A stretch of 64,000 nt of DNA from Hyphomicrobiaceae bacterium. GTDB taxonomy: Bacteria; Pseudomonadota; Alphaproteobacteria; Rhizobiales; Hyphomicrobiaceae. Shown one piece after another: positions 17,218-26,500 of the stretch. Under the pieces are notes generated by a model that had not been told where the DNA came from, made no database searches, and saw only the letters and a list, made by a program, of their open reading frames with translations. The DNA lies in contig JAJFHG010000021.1 of the NCBI GenBank assembly GCA_021775735.1, forward strand, positions 1 to 64,000, given 5' to 3'. A program made the position numbers and the translations under genes. The first letter of the stretch is position 1, and every line of letters starts with the position of its first letter.

Positions 17218-17437
17218 ATTTTTTGGATTGAGAGGCATTCTGCAACTATTCGTATTCGACCAACGAACGAGTTGTGCAAGCTTACGTAGCCCAATACTGT
17301 GAAGACATAAGAGTATCTGCGCCGACGAGAGATAAATGACTAATCTCGTACTTGGCGGAAGGATGCCCTACCAAGGTTTTACGGCCTGTATTATAGGTCA
17401 AAGACTGACCACAAACGATTTTGGCGGAGGAAATTTA

Positions 17438-19387
17438 ATGTCAGAAGTCAAGCTTCACCCTGTAACAGCGGAATGGGCGGAAAAGGCCTGGATCAATAAT
17501 GCGAGCTATAAGGAGCTCTACGAGCGCTCAATTAATGATCCTGACGGTTTTTGGGGTGAGATGGGTAAGCGGCTCGACTGGATAAAGCCCTACACGAAAG
17601 TCAAGAACACCTCCTACGATGCTCCCGACGTCTTTATTAAGTGGTTTGAAGATGGAACATTAAACGTTTCAGTCAACTGCATTGATCGCCACCTTGCAAC
17701 GCGCGGTGACCAGGTTGCCATTATTTGGGAAGGCGATGATCCAACCGACGATGAGCAGATCACTTACAAGCAATTACATGAGCGGGTTTGTAAATTTGCC
17801 AACGTTCTAAAAGCGCAAGGTGTCAAGAAGGGTGATCGCGTTACGCTGTATCTGCCGATGATTCCTGAAGCCGCTTATGCAATGCTGGCCTGCGCGCGCA
17901 TTGGTGCGGTTCACTCTATCGTCTTTGCGGGCTTTTCGCCGGACAGTTTGCAGAACCGGGTTGAAGGCGCCACTTCTAAGTTGATCATTACGTCAGACGA
18001 AGGTCTGCGTGGTGGACGCACTGTTCCGCTGAAAAAGAATACTGACGAAGCACTTAAAACTTGCTCTGACGACGTGAACGTTCTGGTTGTTCGTCGTACA
18101 GGCAATGACATTCCCTGGGATCCAGATCGCAATACTTGGTTGCATGAAGAATTGGTCAAGGTATCCGCTGACTGTGAACCGGAAGAAATGAATGCCGAGG
18201 ATCCGTTGTTTATCCTCTACACATCAGGTTCAACCGGCCAGCCAAAGGGCGTGGTTCATACGACAGGTGGCTACCTGCTTTATGCCGCCATGACCCACCA
18301 ATATGTTTTTGATTATCACGATGGTGACATCTATTGGTGTACGGCAGACGTTGGTTGGGTGACCGGCCACAGTTACATTGTCTATGGTCCGCTTGCCAAC
18401 GGTGCAACCACGTTGATGTTTGAAGGTGTGCCAAATTACCCAACAGCATCACGATTCTGGCATGTGGTTGATAAGTGGGAGGTCAACACCTTCTACACCG
18501 CGCCAACAGCTATTCGCGCGTTGATGGGTGCTGGCGATGACTTTGTTACACGCACCGATCGTTCATCACTGCGCCTGTTAGGCTCTGTTGGTGAACCGAT
18601 CAATCCGGAAGCCTGGGAGTGGTATTACAACGTCGTTGGTAATGGCAATTGTCCAATTATGGATACCTGGTGGCAAACAGAAACCGGCGGTATTTTGATT
18701 ACCCCATTGCCTGGTGCCACGGACCTGAAACCCGGCTCGGCAACACGTCCGTTCTTTGGTGTTAAACCTGCTTTGGTTGATGACAAGGGTAACTTTTTGG
18801 AAGGCGCAACCAATGGCAATCTTGTCATTCTGGATAGCTGGCCTGGCCAGATGCGCACGGTCTATGAAGATCACGAACGTTTTATACAGACCTACTTCTC
18901 AACCTACAAAGGTATGTACTTTACAGGTGATGGCTGTCGTCGCGATGAAGATGGCTTCTATTGGATCACTGGACGTGTTGATGACGTGATCAACGTATCT
19001 GGTCACCGTATGGGGACTGCGGAAGTGGAAAGCGCTCTTGTCGCCCACGCTAAGGTCGCAGAAGCCGCCGTTGTTGGATATCCTCACGAGATTAAAGGCC
19101 AGGGCATTTATTGTTATATCACGCTGAATGCTGGTCTTGAGGGCGACGATGACCTGCGCAAAGAGTTGGTCAAGCATGTACGTGGTGAGATTGGGCCGAT
19201 TGCATCCCCAGATAAGATCCAGTTTGCCCCAGGTCTGCCCAAAACGCGGTCTGGAAAAATTATGCGCCGCATCCTGCGTAAAATTGCCGAGGATGAATTC
19301 GGCAATCTCGGAGACACCTCCACGCTGGCTGAGCCTGCGGTGGTTGATGATTTGATTGCCAATCGGCAAAACAAACAAGACGGTTAA
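17438..19387 (+). CDS. acs: Acetyl-CoA synthetase
   Basis: Activates acetate to acetyl-CoA through acetyl-AMP. The 649-residue length matches the family. Visible motifs are the P-loop [20 protein letters not shown], the [20 protein letters not shown] and WWQTETGG segments, the [18 protein letters not shown] hinge and the C-terminal [11 protein letters not shown], whose Lys607 is the usual acetylation control site. The ATG at 17438 follows a GGAGG ribosome site by seven bases; a frame open to 17336 would add 34 residues absent from the family. It ends at a strong terminator and is probably transcribed alone. Confidence 0.98.
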   Translation: MSEVKLHPVTAEWAEKAWINNASYKELYERSINDPDGFWGEMGKRLDWIKPYTKVKNTSYDAPDVFIKWFEDGTLNVSVNCIDRHLATRGDQVAIIWEGDDPTDDEQITYKQLHERVCKFANVLKAQGVKKGDRVTLYLPMIPEAAYAMLACARIGAVHSIVFAGFSPDSLQNRVEGATSKLIITSDEGLRGGRTVPLKKNTDEALKTCSDDVNVLVVRRTGNDIPWDPDRNTWLHEELVKVSADCEPEEMNAEDPLFILYTSGSTGQPKGVVHTTGGYLLYAAMTHQYVFDYHDGDIYWCTADVGWVTGHSYIVYGPLANGATTLMFEGVPNYPTASRFWHVVDKWEVNTFYTAPTAIRALMGAGDDFVTRTDRSSLRLLGSVGEPINPEAWEWYYNVVGNGNCPIMDTWWQTETGGILITPLPGATDLKPGSATRPFFGVKPALVDDKGNFLEGATNGNLVILDSWPGQMRTVYEDHERFIQTYFSTYKGMYFTGDGCRRDEDGFYWITGRVDDVINVSGHRMGTAEVESALVAHAKVAEAAVVGYPHEIKGQGIYCYITLNAGLEGDDDLRKELVKHVRGEIGPIASPDKIQFAPGLPKTRSGKIMRRILRKIAEDEFGNLGDTSTLAEPAVVDDLIANRQNKQDG

Positions 19388-19392
19388 ATAGA

Positions 19393-19422
19393 AAAACGCG
19401 GTCCGAGAGGGCCGCGTTTTTT
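19393..19422 (+). terminator. Intrinsic terminator of acs
   Basis: Stem CGCGGTCC / GGGCCGCG with a GAGA loop, followed by TTTTTT and preceded by an A-run. It starts six bases after the acs stop, and its symmetry lets it also serve the convergent minus-strand gene that ends at 19458. Confidence 0.92.
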
Positions 19423-19457
19423 GTCCAGCCTGTGAATGTCGCGGGGGTTTCTTCGAA

Positions 19458-20798
19458 CTAGCCAGAAACACGTAGTTTGCTGAGTTCCTCAGCGATCGCC
19501 TTGAAGGCTGCGTTAAGATCAGCCGCATTTTCAGCTTGGTAGTAGTTTTGTGCGCCGCTGCATTGCTGGAGGAGCGCCTGAGCTGCTGGTGGGGCCTGAA
19601 AAGCAACGGTATAGATCTGTATGGTTTCGTCAGGACTGGCGGGATTGCGCATGTTCTCGCACAACTTGAGCGCTTGATAAGGAGATGAGCCCGGCATTGT
19701 TGGGTCTTCCGTTGCAGCGTCTGGCCAAACATAACTTTCGCCGCCATTGTTATAGGCGGTGTTAAATGATCCGTCTGTCATTAAGACAATAGCTTTTGCA
19801 TGGCGGTCTAAATCATAATCGCGCGCTGGAATGCCATCACGGAATGTCGAATTCCAATCTGGTGACAGTGTGTACCAACCCCACGCAGTTCCGATATGAC
19901 CTGCTGTTCCACCTTGGGCTTCAAGGGCGTCAATCTTTGCCTTGAACGCATTGCGGGCCGACGAGTCACTGAGTTCGGTCAGTGGCGTCACAGGATTAAG
20001 TGGGCAGCTATACGACGGATTGTCTGCCATGGAACTCACTTCAAGAAAGCCACCCGCGCCTGTTGAAGTGTTGCTATAAGCCTCGGTGCCTTGACGTTCG
20101 ACGACACAGTTGTCTGTGGATGCGCCGTTCGAAACAGCGTTTGCGTAGGCTCCCGCATTTACAGAAGCAGAATATGGAACGAGAGAGAAGCGGACAGCCC
20201 CATCGCTCGGATTAGCACTATGAAGTGAATCGACCATATCTTTGGCTGCTGTTTTTAAGGCGTCTATTTTTGGGCCAGATGTGCAAGGGGCAGTACCACA
20301 CATTGATCCCGTAATATCGACGACAAGAGCGATTTCCATTTTTCTCGGTCTATAGATCGCTGATGAACTCATAGGGACATCTGCATTTTCTGACGCTTGC
20401 GCAATGCCGGAGAAAAACAACGGCAATTTTATATCGACACTGACATCTACTCTGCCATCATCGTAGTCAGGGACTGCTTTGAAGTTATTTAACGTGACAT
20501 TATCGATGAGTTGATTTGCCAGTTGTTCATTGAAGAATTTATTCGCCGCATTTGTCACGTCAGATTGCGTTGAATTCTCTTCATCTAGCTTACGGGCTGC
20601 GGCGATGGCAGCGTTGTCTAGCGCACGTTGAATGCGGGATGTTGTATGTAGCAACCTTGAGGAATCTATCGCAATACCAGAGGCGAGAATGAGCACAATA
20701 AAACTAAGTCCAAAGAGAACAGCGACCGCGCCATCATCTTCACAGGTGAATTTTTGAGCAAATTCCTGTATCCGGGTTCGACATTTACTTGCACGCAT
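19458..20798 (-). CDS. TadG-like pilus-associated protein with von Willebrand A domain (paralog 1)
   Basis: A 446-residue protein. An N-terminal membrane segment after CEDDGAVAVLFGLS (VLILASGIAIDSSRLLH) is typical of TadE/TadG pseudopilin-like proteins. A von Willebrand factor A domain follows, with a MIDAS-like DITGSMCG and a later LMTDGSFN. It ends in ELSKLRVSG, like its paralog at 21895. TadG proteins are linked to Flp pili, but no other tad genes are in this window. The start at 20798 puts the usual short basic leader before the membrane segment. A frame open to 20945 adds 49 residues and begins only 5 bases after the upstream gene, so the longer form cannot be excluded. Confidence 0.82.
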   Translation of the reverse strand: MRASKCRTRIQEFAQKFTCEDDGAVAVLFGLSFIVLILASGIAIDSSRLLHTTSRIQRALDNAAIAAARKLDEENSTQSDVTNAANKFFNEQLANQLIDNVTLNNFKAVPDYDDGRVDVSVDIKLPLFFSGIAQASENADVPMSSSAIYRPRKMEIALVVDITGSMCGTAPCTSGPKIDALKTAAKDMVDSLHSANPSDGAVRFSLVPYSASVNAGAYANAVSNGASTDNCVVERQGTEAYSNTSTGAGGFLEVSSMADNPSYSCPLNPVTPLTELSDSSARNAFKAKIDALEAQGGTAGHIGTAWGWYTLSPDWNSTFRDGIPARDYDLDRHAKAIVLMTDGSFNTAYNNGGESYVWPDAATEDPTMPGSSPYQALKLCENMRNPASPDETIQIYTVAFQAPPAAQALLQQCSGAQNYYQAENAADLNAAFKAIAEELSKLRVSG

Positions 20799-20950
20799 TT
20801 TTGAGATTGTCCTCAACGGAGATAGTAATCGGCGAGGATCAGATAACGTCAAATTGCACAAAGCTCGGTGAACAGATTTATAGTTGATAAAATTAGTACG
20901 GAACTGAGTGAAGAGCGAGTGATTGGCTGTACCAGAATTAGACATGCGGT

Positions 20951-21682
20951 CTATTTGCAGGTCCAGAATAGTCCACGATCAAAATGAAAATGATCGTGAT
21001 GAGCGGGATTAAAATTAGGTCCTAAAGAGACGCGGAAATACCGACATGATTTGCGATGTATGTGGCGCAGAAAACGCCCTTTCGGCCCCTTGTCGTTCCA
21101 ATGCTTCGAGACACTTATCTTGGTGCCGTTCGCCAGTTTAAATCCGGAAATATCAATTGCATTGGCGCTTGCATGTTGGCTGCGCAAACCTTTCCACATG
21201 GGATTACCGACAATGTTACGACAGTCGTAAGTCCCAAAATTTTGTACCGCCGAGACAGGACTTCCGAACATTTTCTGAGAAATTGGCTGAACGGCATCCA
21301 ATATCCAAAGATTGAGACCGGCTGTTGTTTCGCATGATAGATGCCTGATGGAGATTGATGCACCTCCGGCTTTTGAAACGCGAAACGCATTGCTCCATCC
21401 ACAACCCTTTTTCTCTGGTCGTGGTGCTATCGGAGAGGCTTGAATATGAGGGCCGCTCAAGACACGGTTGCACAAGGCGCGATCGGTGCGCAACGTTGCC
21501 AAGCGTGGATCAATAAACCATTGACCTTGTTTTTGCATCGATATGGTTGGAAAGGGGCTTAACGCATTGGGTACGCGGCCAAACCAAAAAGCAGCAATTG
21601 TGGCTGCTGCGATCAGGACCGTTAAAAAAAACGGCAAAGCAATCGAACGACGTTTTCGCATTAGATCAACACCCCGACCCAT
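20951..21682 (-). CDS. Extensin-like C-terminal domain protein
   Basis: A 243-residue membrane-anchored or secreted protein. A basic N-terminus is followed by one hydrophobic segment (ALPFFLTVLIAAATIAAFWF). The body matches the bacterial extensin-like domain (Pfam Extensin-like_C): cysteines in RALCNRV, KKGCGWS, HLSCETT and TYDCRN, a RSQHASANAIDISGF motif and the late NPAHHDHFHFDRG. His and Asp in these two motifs resemble zinc sites of D-Ala-D-Ala peptidase-like folds, so cell-wall action is possible but unproven. Starts at 21682 or 21661 both have a GGGGTG-type site upstream. It lies between two TadG-like paralogs on the same strand. Confidence 0.8.
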   Translation of the reverse strand: MGRGVDLMRKRRSIALPFFLTVLIAAATIAAFWFGRVPNALSPFPTISMQKQGQWFIDPRLATLRTDRALCNRVLSGPHIQASPIAPRPEKKGCGWSNAFRVSKAGGASISIRHLSCETTAGLNLWILDAVQPISQKMFGSPVSAVQNFGTYDCRNIVGNPMWKGLRSQHASANAIDISGFKLANGTKISVSKHWNDKGPKGRFLRHIHRKSCRYFRVSLGPNFNPAHHDHFHFDRGLFWTCK

Positions 21683-21806
21683 CTATCACCCCGTTGTAGA
21701 CGACAAAACGCGTCAGCTCCAACTATGAACGCGTCTCAGCGTTGATTTGTTATGGACATGTTGCCAACTAACGGAATTTAAAAATAAAAGAGGACGTCAA
21801 ATGCGC

Positions 21807-21842
21807 AATGCCAGCCGATACGGTGGTGTATCAGCCGGCATT
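21807..21842. terminator. Hairpin between TadG-like paralog 2 and the extensin-like gene
   Basis: Two 15-base arms (AATGCCAGCCGATAC and its near complement, 13 of 15 paired) flank a 6-base loop. It lies about 50 bases after the stop of the minus-strand gene ending at 21895. A T-run follows only on the plus side, so on the minus strand it is a possible weak terminator or mRNA processing signal. Confidence 0.5.
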
Positions 21843-21894
21843 TTGCTTCTCATTGCCTCATTTTCAGAGGCATCTCGGGATCTGCTGTGGCACC

Positions 21895-23136
21895 CTAGTT
21901 GGATAGGCGCAGGTTGGTGAGCTGTTTGGCGATGGAGATAAATGCGCTGCGCAGTTGTTCGCCGTCATCAGCCCTGAAGTAGTGATCGTCGCTCGTCGCA
22001 CACGATTTTAATGTCGCCTGTGCACCTGATGGTGCTTGAAAACCAACGGCATAGACCAACACATCATTTGCTTTCATATTGTTGCAGACTTCAACCGCTT
22101 GATAGTCTGATGTTCCATTGACGTAGGATGTGTTGAAAATGCCATCTGTCATTAAGAGTGCAACCTTGACGGTCTCCGTGTCGTTGTAGGCGACCGGCGC
22201 GCTGTTAGACGGCCAGATCGAGCTCCACTCTGGTGAGACGAGGTAGCTTGCCCATGCTGCACCAAGATGGCCTGCGGTATAACCACTTGCATTGAGTGAA
22301 TTGATTTTGTTTTTGAGCATGTTCTTGTCTGCACTCAATGGTGTCACTTCTGCCCTTGGGCACGAGTAAGAGGACGTACCCTCGGTGGGATCAATATCGA
22401 CCGGTGTGCTGCCCGCTGTCAGGTACGCACCAGGTCCTGGCGCTGCGCTCGAAAACGCTTGCGGTCCGCTGCGCCCCCAAACACAACCGTCGGTGCTGGT
22501 GTTATCAGACACATCGGCAGCGTAGGGCCCAGCGTTGATGCTTGCTGCATACGGTGCAATACCAATACGCACACGATGTGTTGTGCCAGAATCTGGCATC
22601 AAGATATCGACGAGTTCTTTGGCGGCCGCTCTGAGGTCAGCAATTTTACCACCGCGCATCGAACCGGTCGTGTCGAGTGCTAAGGAAAGTTCGATATCAT
22701 TCTGGTCAAAAACTACGGTTGACGTAACCGGGAGATCAGTTTTTTCGACACCCATGACTTTGGTCAGTGTCATGGGAACACCAGCATCAACATCAAACGT
22801 TACAGTTGAGTTCGCACGGTTAATGGTAACATTGAGCTCAGATATTGAGCCAAATCCATTTCCAGATTGGTCAATATTTTCCTCGAAGTAGGCTTTTGCA
22901 AGCACCTGAATTTCTGCGTCTGTGTAGCGACCGTCAAGTAAAGCGCGGCCAGCAGCCAGTGCTGCTGCATCAGCAGCGACGGCGAGTTTTGAATTGGTAT
23001 GAACAATGCGGCTGTAGTCGATAGCCATGCCAGCTATAAAAGTTATAACAAGCAACATCACAGCGAAGATGATGGCAACAGCGCCGTTTTCATCTTTCTT
23101 AAATTCGCGCTTGCTTTCCAAAAACGCGCTGAACAT
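21895..23136 (-). CDS. TadG-like pilus-associated protein with von Willebrand A domain (paralog 2)
   Basis: A 413-residue protein with the same build as the gene at 19458: basic leader, KDENGAVAIIFAVMLL membrane segment with AIDYSRIVHTNSKL after it, then a von Willebrand A domain with MIDAS-like DTTGSMRGG and LMTDGIFN. Shared stretches include YSCPRAEVTPL (YSCPLNPVTPL in paralog 1), TAGHLGAAWASYLVSPEW and VGFQAPSGAQATL. It ends in QLTNLRLSN. The ATG at 23136 follows a GGAG ribosome site by eight bases; a longer frame to 23187 lacks one. Role in pilus or surface adhesion is inferred only from the family. Confidence 0.84.
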   Translation of the reverse strand: MFSAFLESKREFKKDENGAVAIIFAVMLLVITFIAGMAIDYSRIVHTNSKLAVAADAAALAAGRALLDGRYTDAEIQVLAKAYFEENIDQSGNGFGSISELNVTINRANSTVTFDVDAGVPMTLTKVMGVEKTDLPVTSTVVFDQNDIELSLALDTTGSMRGGKIADLRAAAKELVDILMPDSGTTHRVRIGIAPYAASINAGPYAADVSDNTSTDGCVWGRSGPQAFSSAAPGPGAYLTAGSTPVDIDPTEGTSSYSCPRAEVTPLSADKNMLKNKINSLNASGYTAGHLGAAWASYLVSPEWSSIWPSNSAPVAYNDTETVKVALLMTDGIFNTSYVNGTSDYQAVEVCNNMKANDVLVYAVGFQAPSGAQATLKSCATSDDHYFRADDGEQLRSAFISIAKQLTNLRLSN

Positions 23137-23288
23137 ATCGTCTCTCCACAAACCAAAGAATTGAGCTTTTGGTTGGGGGAGTTGCAAGACGGATGCCGAA
23201 TATGGGCCTTGTGAAGCGTTAAGGCCTGCAAGCGTTCAATATGGTTGCCAATAAGTTAAGCATAGACGGGCTGTTCAAAAGTCGGACC

Positions 23289-23534
23289 CTAGAAATCCGA
23301 AACAATGCCGCCATTTTCCCAATCGCCAAAGCGTACGGGATCTGGCCCGTTGCGCCCGCCAACTTCCTTGGTTTGCCTGTTATCAGGGTCGGAATCTGCT
23401 GTTTTCTGGGCCTTACGGCGCGCTTCAGCTTCTGCAAGGGCACGCCGGGCTTCAGGTGTTAACGTTTTCTGGGACGCGTCAGCAGTGGTAACCTCAGGGG
23501 CTGTAAGTGCCGGTTTTCTGGACGTTTCAGACAT
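23289..23534 (-). CDS. DUF1674 protein, SdhA flavinylation/assembly factor (SDHAF4-like)
   Basis: An 81-residue protein ending in the family signature GGRNGPDPVRFGDWENGGIV. SDHAF4/Sdh8 proteins bind the flavinylated SdhA subunit of succinate dehydrogenase and help join it to SdhB; that role is inferred by homology. The first half is charged and alanine-rich (EARRALAEAEARRKAQ). The ATG at 23534 (MSETSRK) is preferred over one at 23576 because it gives the normal length. It is divergent from htpX. No sdh genes are in the window. Confidence 0.85.
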   Translation of the reverse strand: MSETSRKPALTAPEVTTADASQKTLTPEARRALAEAEARRKAQKTADSDPDNRQTKEVGGRNGPDPVRFGDWENGGIVSDF

Positions 23535-23705
23535 TGCTTTTTTTAACCAAGCCCCTGGTGATGACCCGGTCACCATACCATATAGAGGGCGTTGTTGCGC
23601 AAGGGCGCGTCCGCACCAGCACTGTGTCAGCGTGTTTCAGGATGAAGCACTCTGAACTGTGGTGAGCGCGGCAGGAAATGTGGTGATGTAGGAGTTTTTG
23701 ACACG

Positions 23706-24686
23706 ATGCCGATGAATTATACGCGAACGGCCCTGTTACTTGCTCTGTTGACGGCCATCTTTGTTTTGTTTGGTGCTGCCGTCGGCGGTCAGACAGGCAT
23801 GGTGGTCGCATTTGTCATTGCGTTGGTGATGAATATTCTGAGCCTTTGGAAGTCAGATTCAGTTGTGCTCAAGTTGTTCAAGGCCAAGCGTGTCTCAGAA
23901 TCAGAAGCACCTGATCTCTATGCGATGACACGCCGATTGGTAGAACGCGCTGAATTGCCGATGCCAAAGCTATACATTCTTGACACCAAACAGCCCAACG
24001 CATTTGCAACGGGGCGCAACCCAGAAAATGCATCGGTTGCGGTCTCAAAGGGTTTGCTTGATGTATTAAGTGACAATGAAGTTGCTGGTGTTGTTGCCCA
24101 CGAACTCGCACATATTAAAAACCATGACACCTTAACGATGGCTGTGGCAGCCACAATCGGTGGCGCGATATCCATGATGGCGCAGTACATGCAGTTTGGC
24201 ATGCTGTTTGGTGGTCGCAATCGTGATTTAAGTTGGCTCGGGTGGATTGGCGCTCTTTTGGCGATGATTGTTGCACCGATGGCTGCGATGCTGGTGCAGA
24301 TGGCAATTTCTCGCTCGCGTGAATACCAAGCTGATAGATTGGGTGCGATGATTGTTGGCAATCCAGGATGGCTGGCTTCTGCTTTGGTTAAAATCCACCG
24401 CGCGGCTAAGAGGGTCCCCAACATGACAGCGGAACGGGTGCCGGCTGCAGCACACCTATTCATTGTCAATCCGCTCTCCGGTCGCGGAGTTGACAATCTC
24501 TTTTCTACGCATCCGAATATTGAAAATCGCATCGCCGAGCTCGATGCGTTAGCGCGTGAGATGGGCCAGGGCTCTTTAGAGAGTCCTGATGTGCAACGCC
24601 CCTCTGTGGTTGAGCCGCGCAAACCAAGCCCATGGGCACGTCGCCCCAAGAAAGCCCAATCGCGACGACGCGGCCCCTGGAGTTAA
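23706..24686 (+). CDS. htpX: Zinc metalloprotease HtpX
   Basis: Inner-membrane protease of the M48 family that removes misfolded membrane proteins. The 326-residue protein has two N-terminal membrane segments (LLLALLTAIFVLFGAAVG, VVAFVIALVMNILSLW), zinc site His132, Glu133 and His136 in HELAHIKNHD, and the third ligand Glu206 in SREYQADRLG. Two further membrane segments lie between these motifs. The C-terminus has a basic, proline-rich extension (KPSPWARRPKKAQSRRR). A heat-shock-type promoter could not be recognised in the 129 bases upstream. Confidence 0.96.
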   Translation: MPMNYTRTALLLALLTAIFVLFGAAVGGQTGMVVAFVIALVMNILSLWKSDSVVLKLFKAKRVSESEAPDLYAMTRRLVERAELPMPKLYILDTKQPNAFATGRNPENASVAVSKGLLDVLSDNEVAGVVAHELAHIKNHDTLTMAVAATIGGAISMMAQYMQFGMLFGGRNRDLSWLGWIGALLAMIVAPMAAMLVQMAISRSREYQADRLGAMIVGNPGWLASALVKIHRAAKRVPNMTAERVPAAAHLFIVNPLSGRGVDNLFSTHPNIENRIAELDALAREMGQGSLESPDVQRPSVVEPRKPSPWARRPKKAQSRRRGPWS

Positions 24687-24739
24687 TATCAAAGACTGCT
24701 ACAGGTACGAGCTGATCTCATCGCAAGGAGCAGCCCCAG

Positions 24740-26254
24740 GTGGCGAAATACGAAAAAAATAATGAGCAACGTCCGCGCCGCCCCACCGCGAGACCCCAAA
24801 ATGATAAATCCAAGACGGATAGGACCAAGTCTGCGCAACCTCGCACGGGCGGCCCGCACAAGGGCTCGTTTCGCAATCGTTCTGACGACAAGCAAGATCC
24901 AAAAGCCGCAGTAAAACCGGCTATCGCCTATGGTCCGGCTTTTGATACCCGTAAAATCGCCGTCAATATCATTCATGACGTGATGGTGCGCGGGCGTGCA
25001 TTTGACAGTGTTGTCGCACGTGAATTCTCAAGTCCCTCAGGACAGGCGCTGGAGGGACGCGATCGCGCGCTCGCACGTTTGATTGCGGTCACTGTCTTGC
25101 GACGCCACGGCGATTTGGCCGCCGTTCTAAACACGTTTCTTGGCAAACCGCTATCTGACGACAAAGGCAAGATCTGGCCCATTTTGCTGTCGGGCGCGGC
25201 TCAGTTGCTAATTCTTGAGGTGCAGCCTCACGCAGCCATCAGTTTGTCGGTTGATGTCGCGCGCACAGATCACAGTGCCGAACGTTTTGCAAAACTCGTC
25301 AATGCAATCTTGCGCCGGACCAGTGAGACCGGCGGTGAGATTTTAGCCTCTCTGACCGGTGCGGCACGCAACGTGCCAGACTGGATGCTTCAGAGCTGGA
25401 TCTCGGAATATGGCGAAGAAGCAGCGGACGACATCGCCGCTGCGTCTATTGTCGAACCCGCTTTAGATTTTTCTGTGAAGGAAAATGAAGCAGAGTGGGC
25501 TGAGAAACTTGGCGGCGTGATTTTGCCAACGGGTTCTGTGCGCGCTAAAATATCAGGACGCATTGAAGACCTATCTGGTTTTGAAGACGGTGCTTGGTGG
25601 GTGCAAGATGCTGCCGCTGCATTGCCGGCCAAATTGTTTGGTGACGTCCAAGGCAAGAGGATAGCCGATCTGTGTGCAGCTCCTGGTGGTAAGACGTTGC
25701 AACTGGCTGCACGTGGTGCAGACGTTGTTGCTGTCGACATTTCACTTACACGCTTGGATCGTTTGAAAGAAAACCTGACACGCACAAAATTAAGTGCGAC
25801 TAGCATATCGGCTGATATTTTTGATTGGATGCCGGATGAGCAATTTGATGGTGTGTTGTTGGATGCGCCATGCAGCTCAACAGGAACCATCCGGCGCCAT
25901 CCAGACATTCTGCACCTGAAACGCGACAGCGATCTTCCGGTACTTGCCAAACTTCAGGCTGGTTTGTTGCGCCGCGCGGCAGATTTTATTGCACCAGGTG
26001 GGACGTTGATTTTCTGCACGTGTTCGTTGCAACCAGAAGAAGGCGCGATTCAAATAACGAAGTTCCTAGAGCGGCGCCCAGAATTTAGCCGCAAGCCAAT
26101 CTCACCTGGTGAGGCTGGCATTCCGGCAAATTGGATCTCCGGCGATGGAGATTTACGTACACTGCCGCACCTGTTCCCGGCTGAAACAGCGGAGTTGTCG
26201 GGGATCGATGGTTTCTTTGCCGCCCGCTTGGTGCGTCAACCACGGTCGTCTTAA
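24740..26254 (+). CDS. rsmB: 16S rRNA (cytosine-C5) methyltransferase, RsmB type
   Basis: Methylates a cytosine of 16S rRNA (C967 in E. coli). The 504-residue protein has a basic, disordered N-terminal 65 residues, then a NusB-like RNA-binding domain (TRKIAVNIIHDVMVRGRAFD onward) and the SAM domain with CAAPGGKTLQLAARG. Motif IV is DAPCSSTGTIRRHPD and motif VI is FCTCSLQPEEG, holding the two cysteines of this enzyme class. Translation starts at a GTG with an AAGGAG site upstream. It is 53 bases after htpX and followed by the heparinase-family gene and purH, a common alphaproteobacterial order. Confidence 0.93.
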   Translation: MAKYEKNNEQRPRRPTARPQNDKSKTDRTKSAQPRTGGPHKGSFRNRSDDKQDPKAAVKPAIAYGPAFDTRKIAVNIIHDVMVRGRAFDSVVAREFSSPSGQALEGRDRALARLIAVTVLRRHGDLAAVLNTFLGKPLSDDKGKIWPILLSGAAQLLILEVQPHAAISLSVDVARTDHSAERFAKLVNAILRRTSETGGEILASLTGAARNVPDWMLQSWISEYGEEAADDIAAASIVEPALDFSVKENEAEWAEKLGGVILPTGSVRAKISGRIEDLSGFEDGAWWVQDAAAALPAKLFGDVQGKRIADLCAAPGGKTLQLAARGADVVAVDISLTRLDRLKENLTRTKLSATSISADIFDWMPDEQFDGVLLDAPCSSTGTIRRHPDILHLKRDSDLPVLAKLQAGLLRRAADFIAPGGTLIFCTCSLQPEEGAIQITKFLERRPEFSRKPISPGEAGIPANWISGDGDLRTLPHLFPAETAELSGIDGFFAARLVRQPRSS

Positions 26255-26358
26255 GAACTGCACACAGGCCATACACAGGCCAGACGTAAGTGTGGCTTGT
26301 CTTAGCCACTTGGAGCATCTTATCTGCATAAAATTGGAATCGCTTTTTGCAGTTTGAT

Positions 26359-26427
26359 CTAGTTCGAATAGGGCCTTTACAACGCATTTTGAAAATGCGT
26401 GTCTGACGTACAAGGGCATGGAACTAG
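26359..26427. repeat. Long nested palindromic element
   Basis: Outer arms CTAGTTC and GAACTAG, a middle imperfect pair (GCCTTTAC with GTACAAGGGC) and a perfect core with arms ACGCATTTT and AAAATGCGT around one base. The layout resembles intergenic REP-type palindromes. It lies in the 246-base gap between rsmB and the heparinase-family gene and may also affect expression of the latter. Confidence 0.55.
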
Positions 26428-26500
26428 CCGGAGAGTTTGCTGTTCGTTTTAAGTGTGTTGTCTTTGGTACGGGTTACGGAACTTGAGTTTGTCAGAGCGA

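Noticed and set aside
18899-19747. A 282-codon open frame on the minus strand inside acs.
   Set aside because: It runs antisense through acs and into the next gene, has no recognisable protein features, and acs is certain.
19458-23136. A full Flp pilus (tad) locus.
   Set aside because: Only TadG-like proteins are present; no prepilin, ATPase, secretin or prepilin peptidase genes are seen.
23918-24649. A 243-codon open frame on the minus strand inside htpX.
   Set aside because: Antisense to the clear HtpX sequence, Ser/Arg-rich composition typical of shadow frames, no ribosome site.
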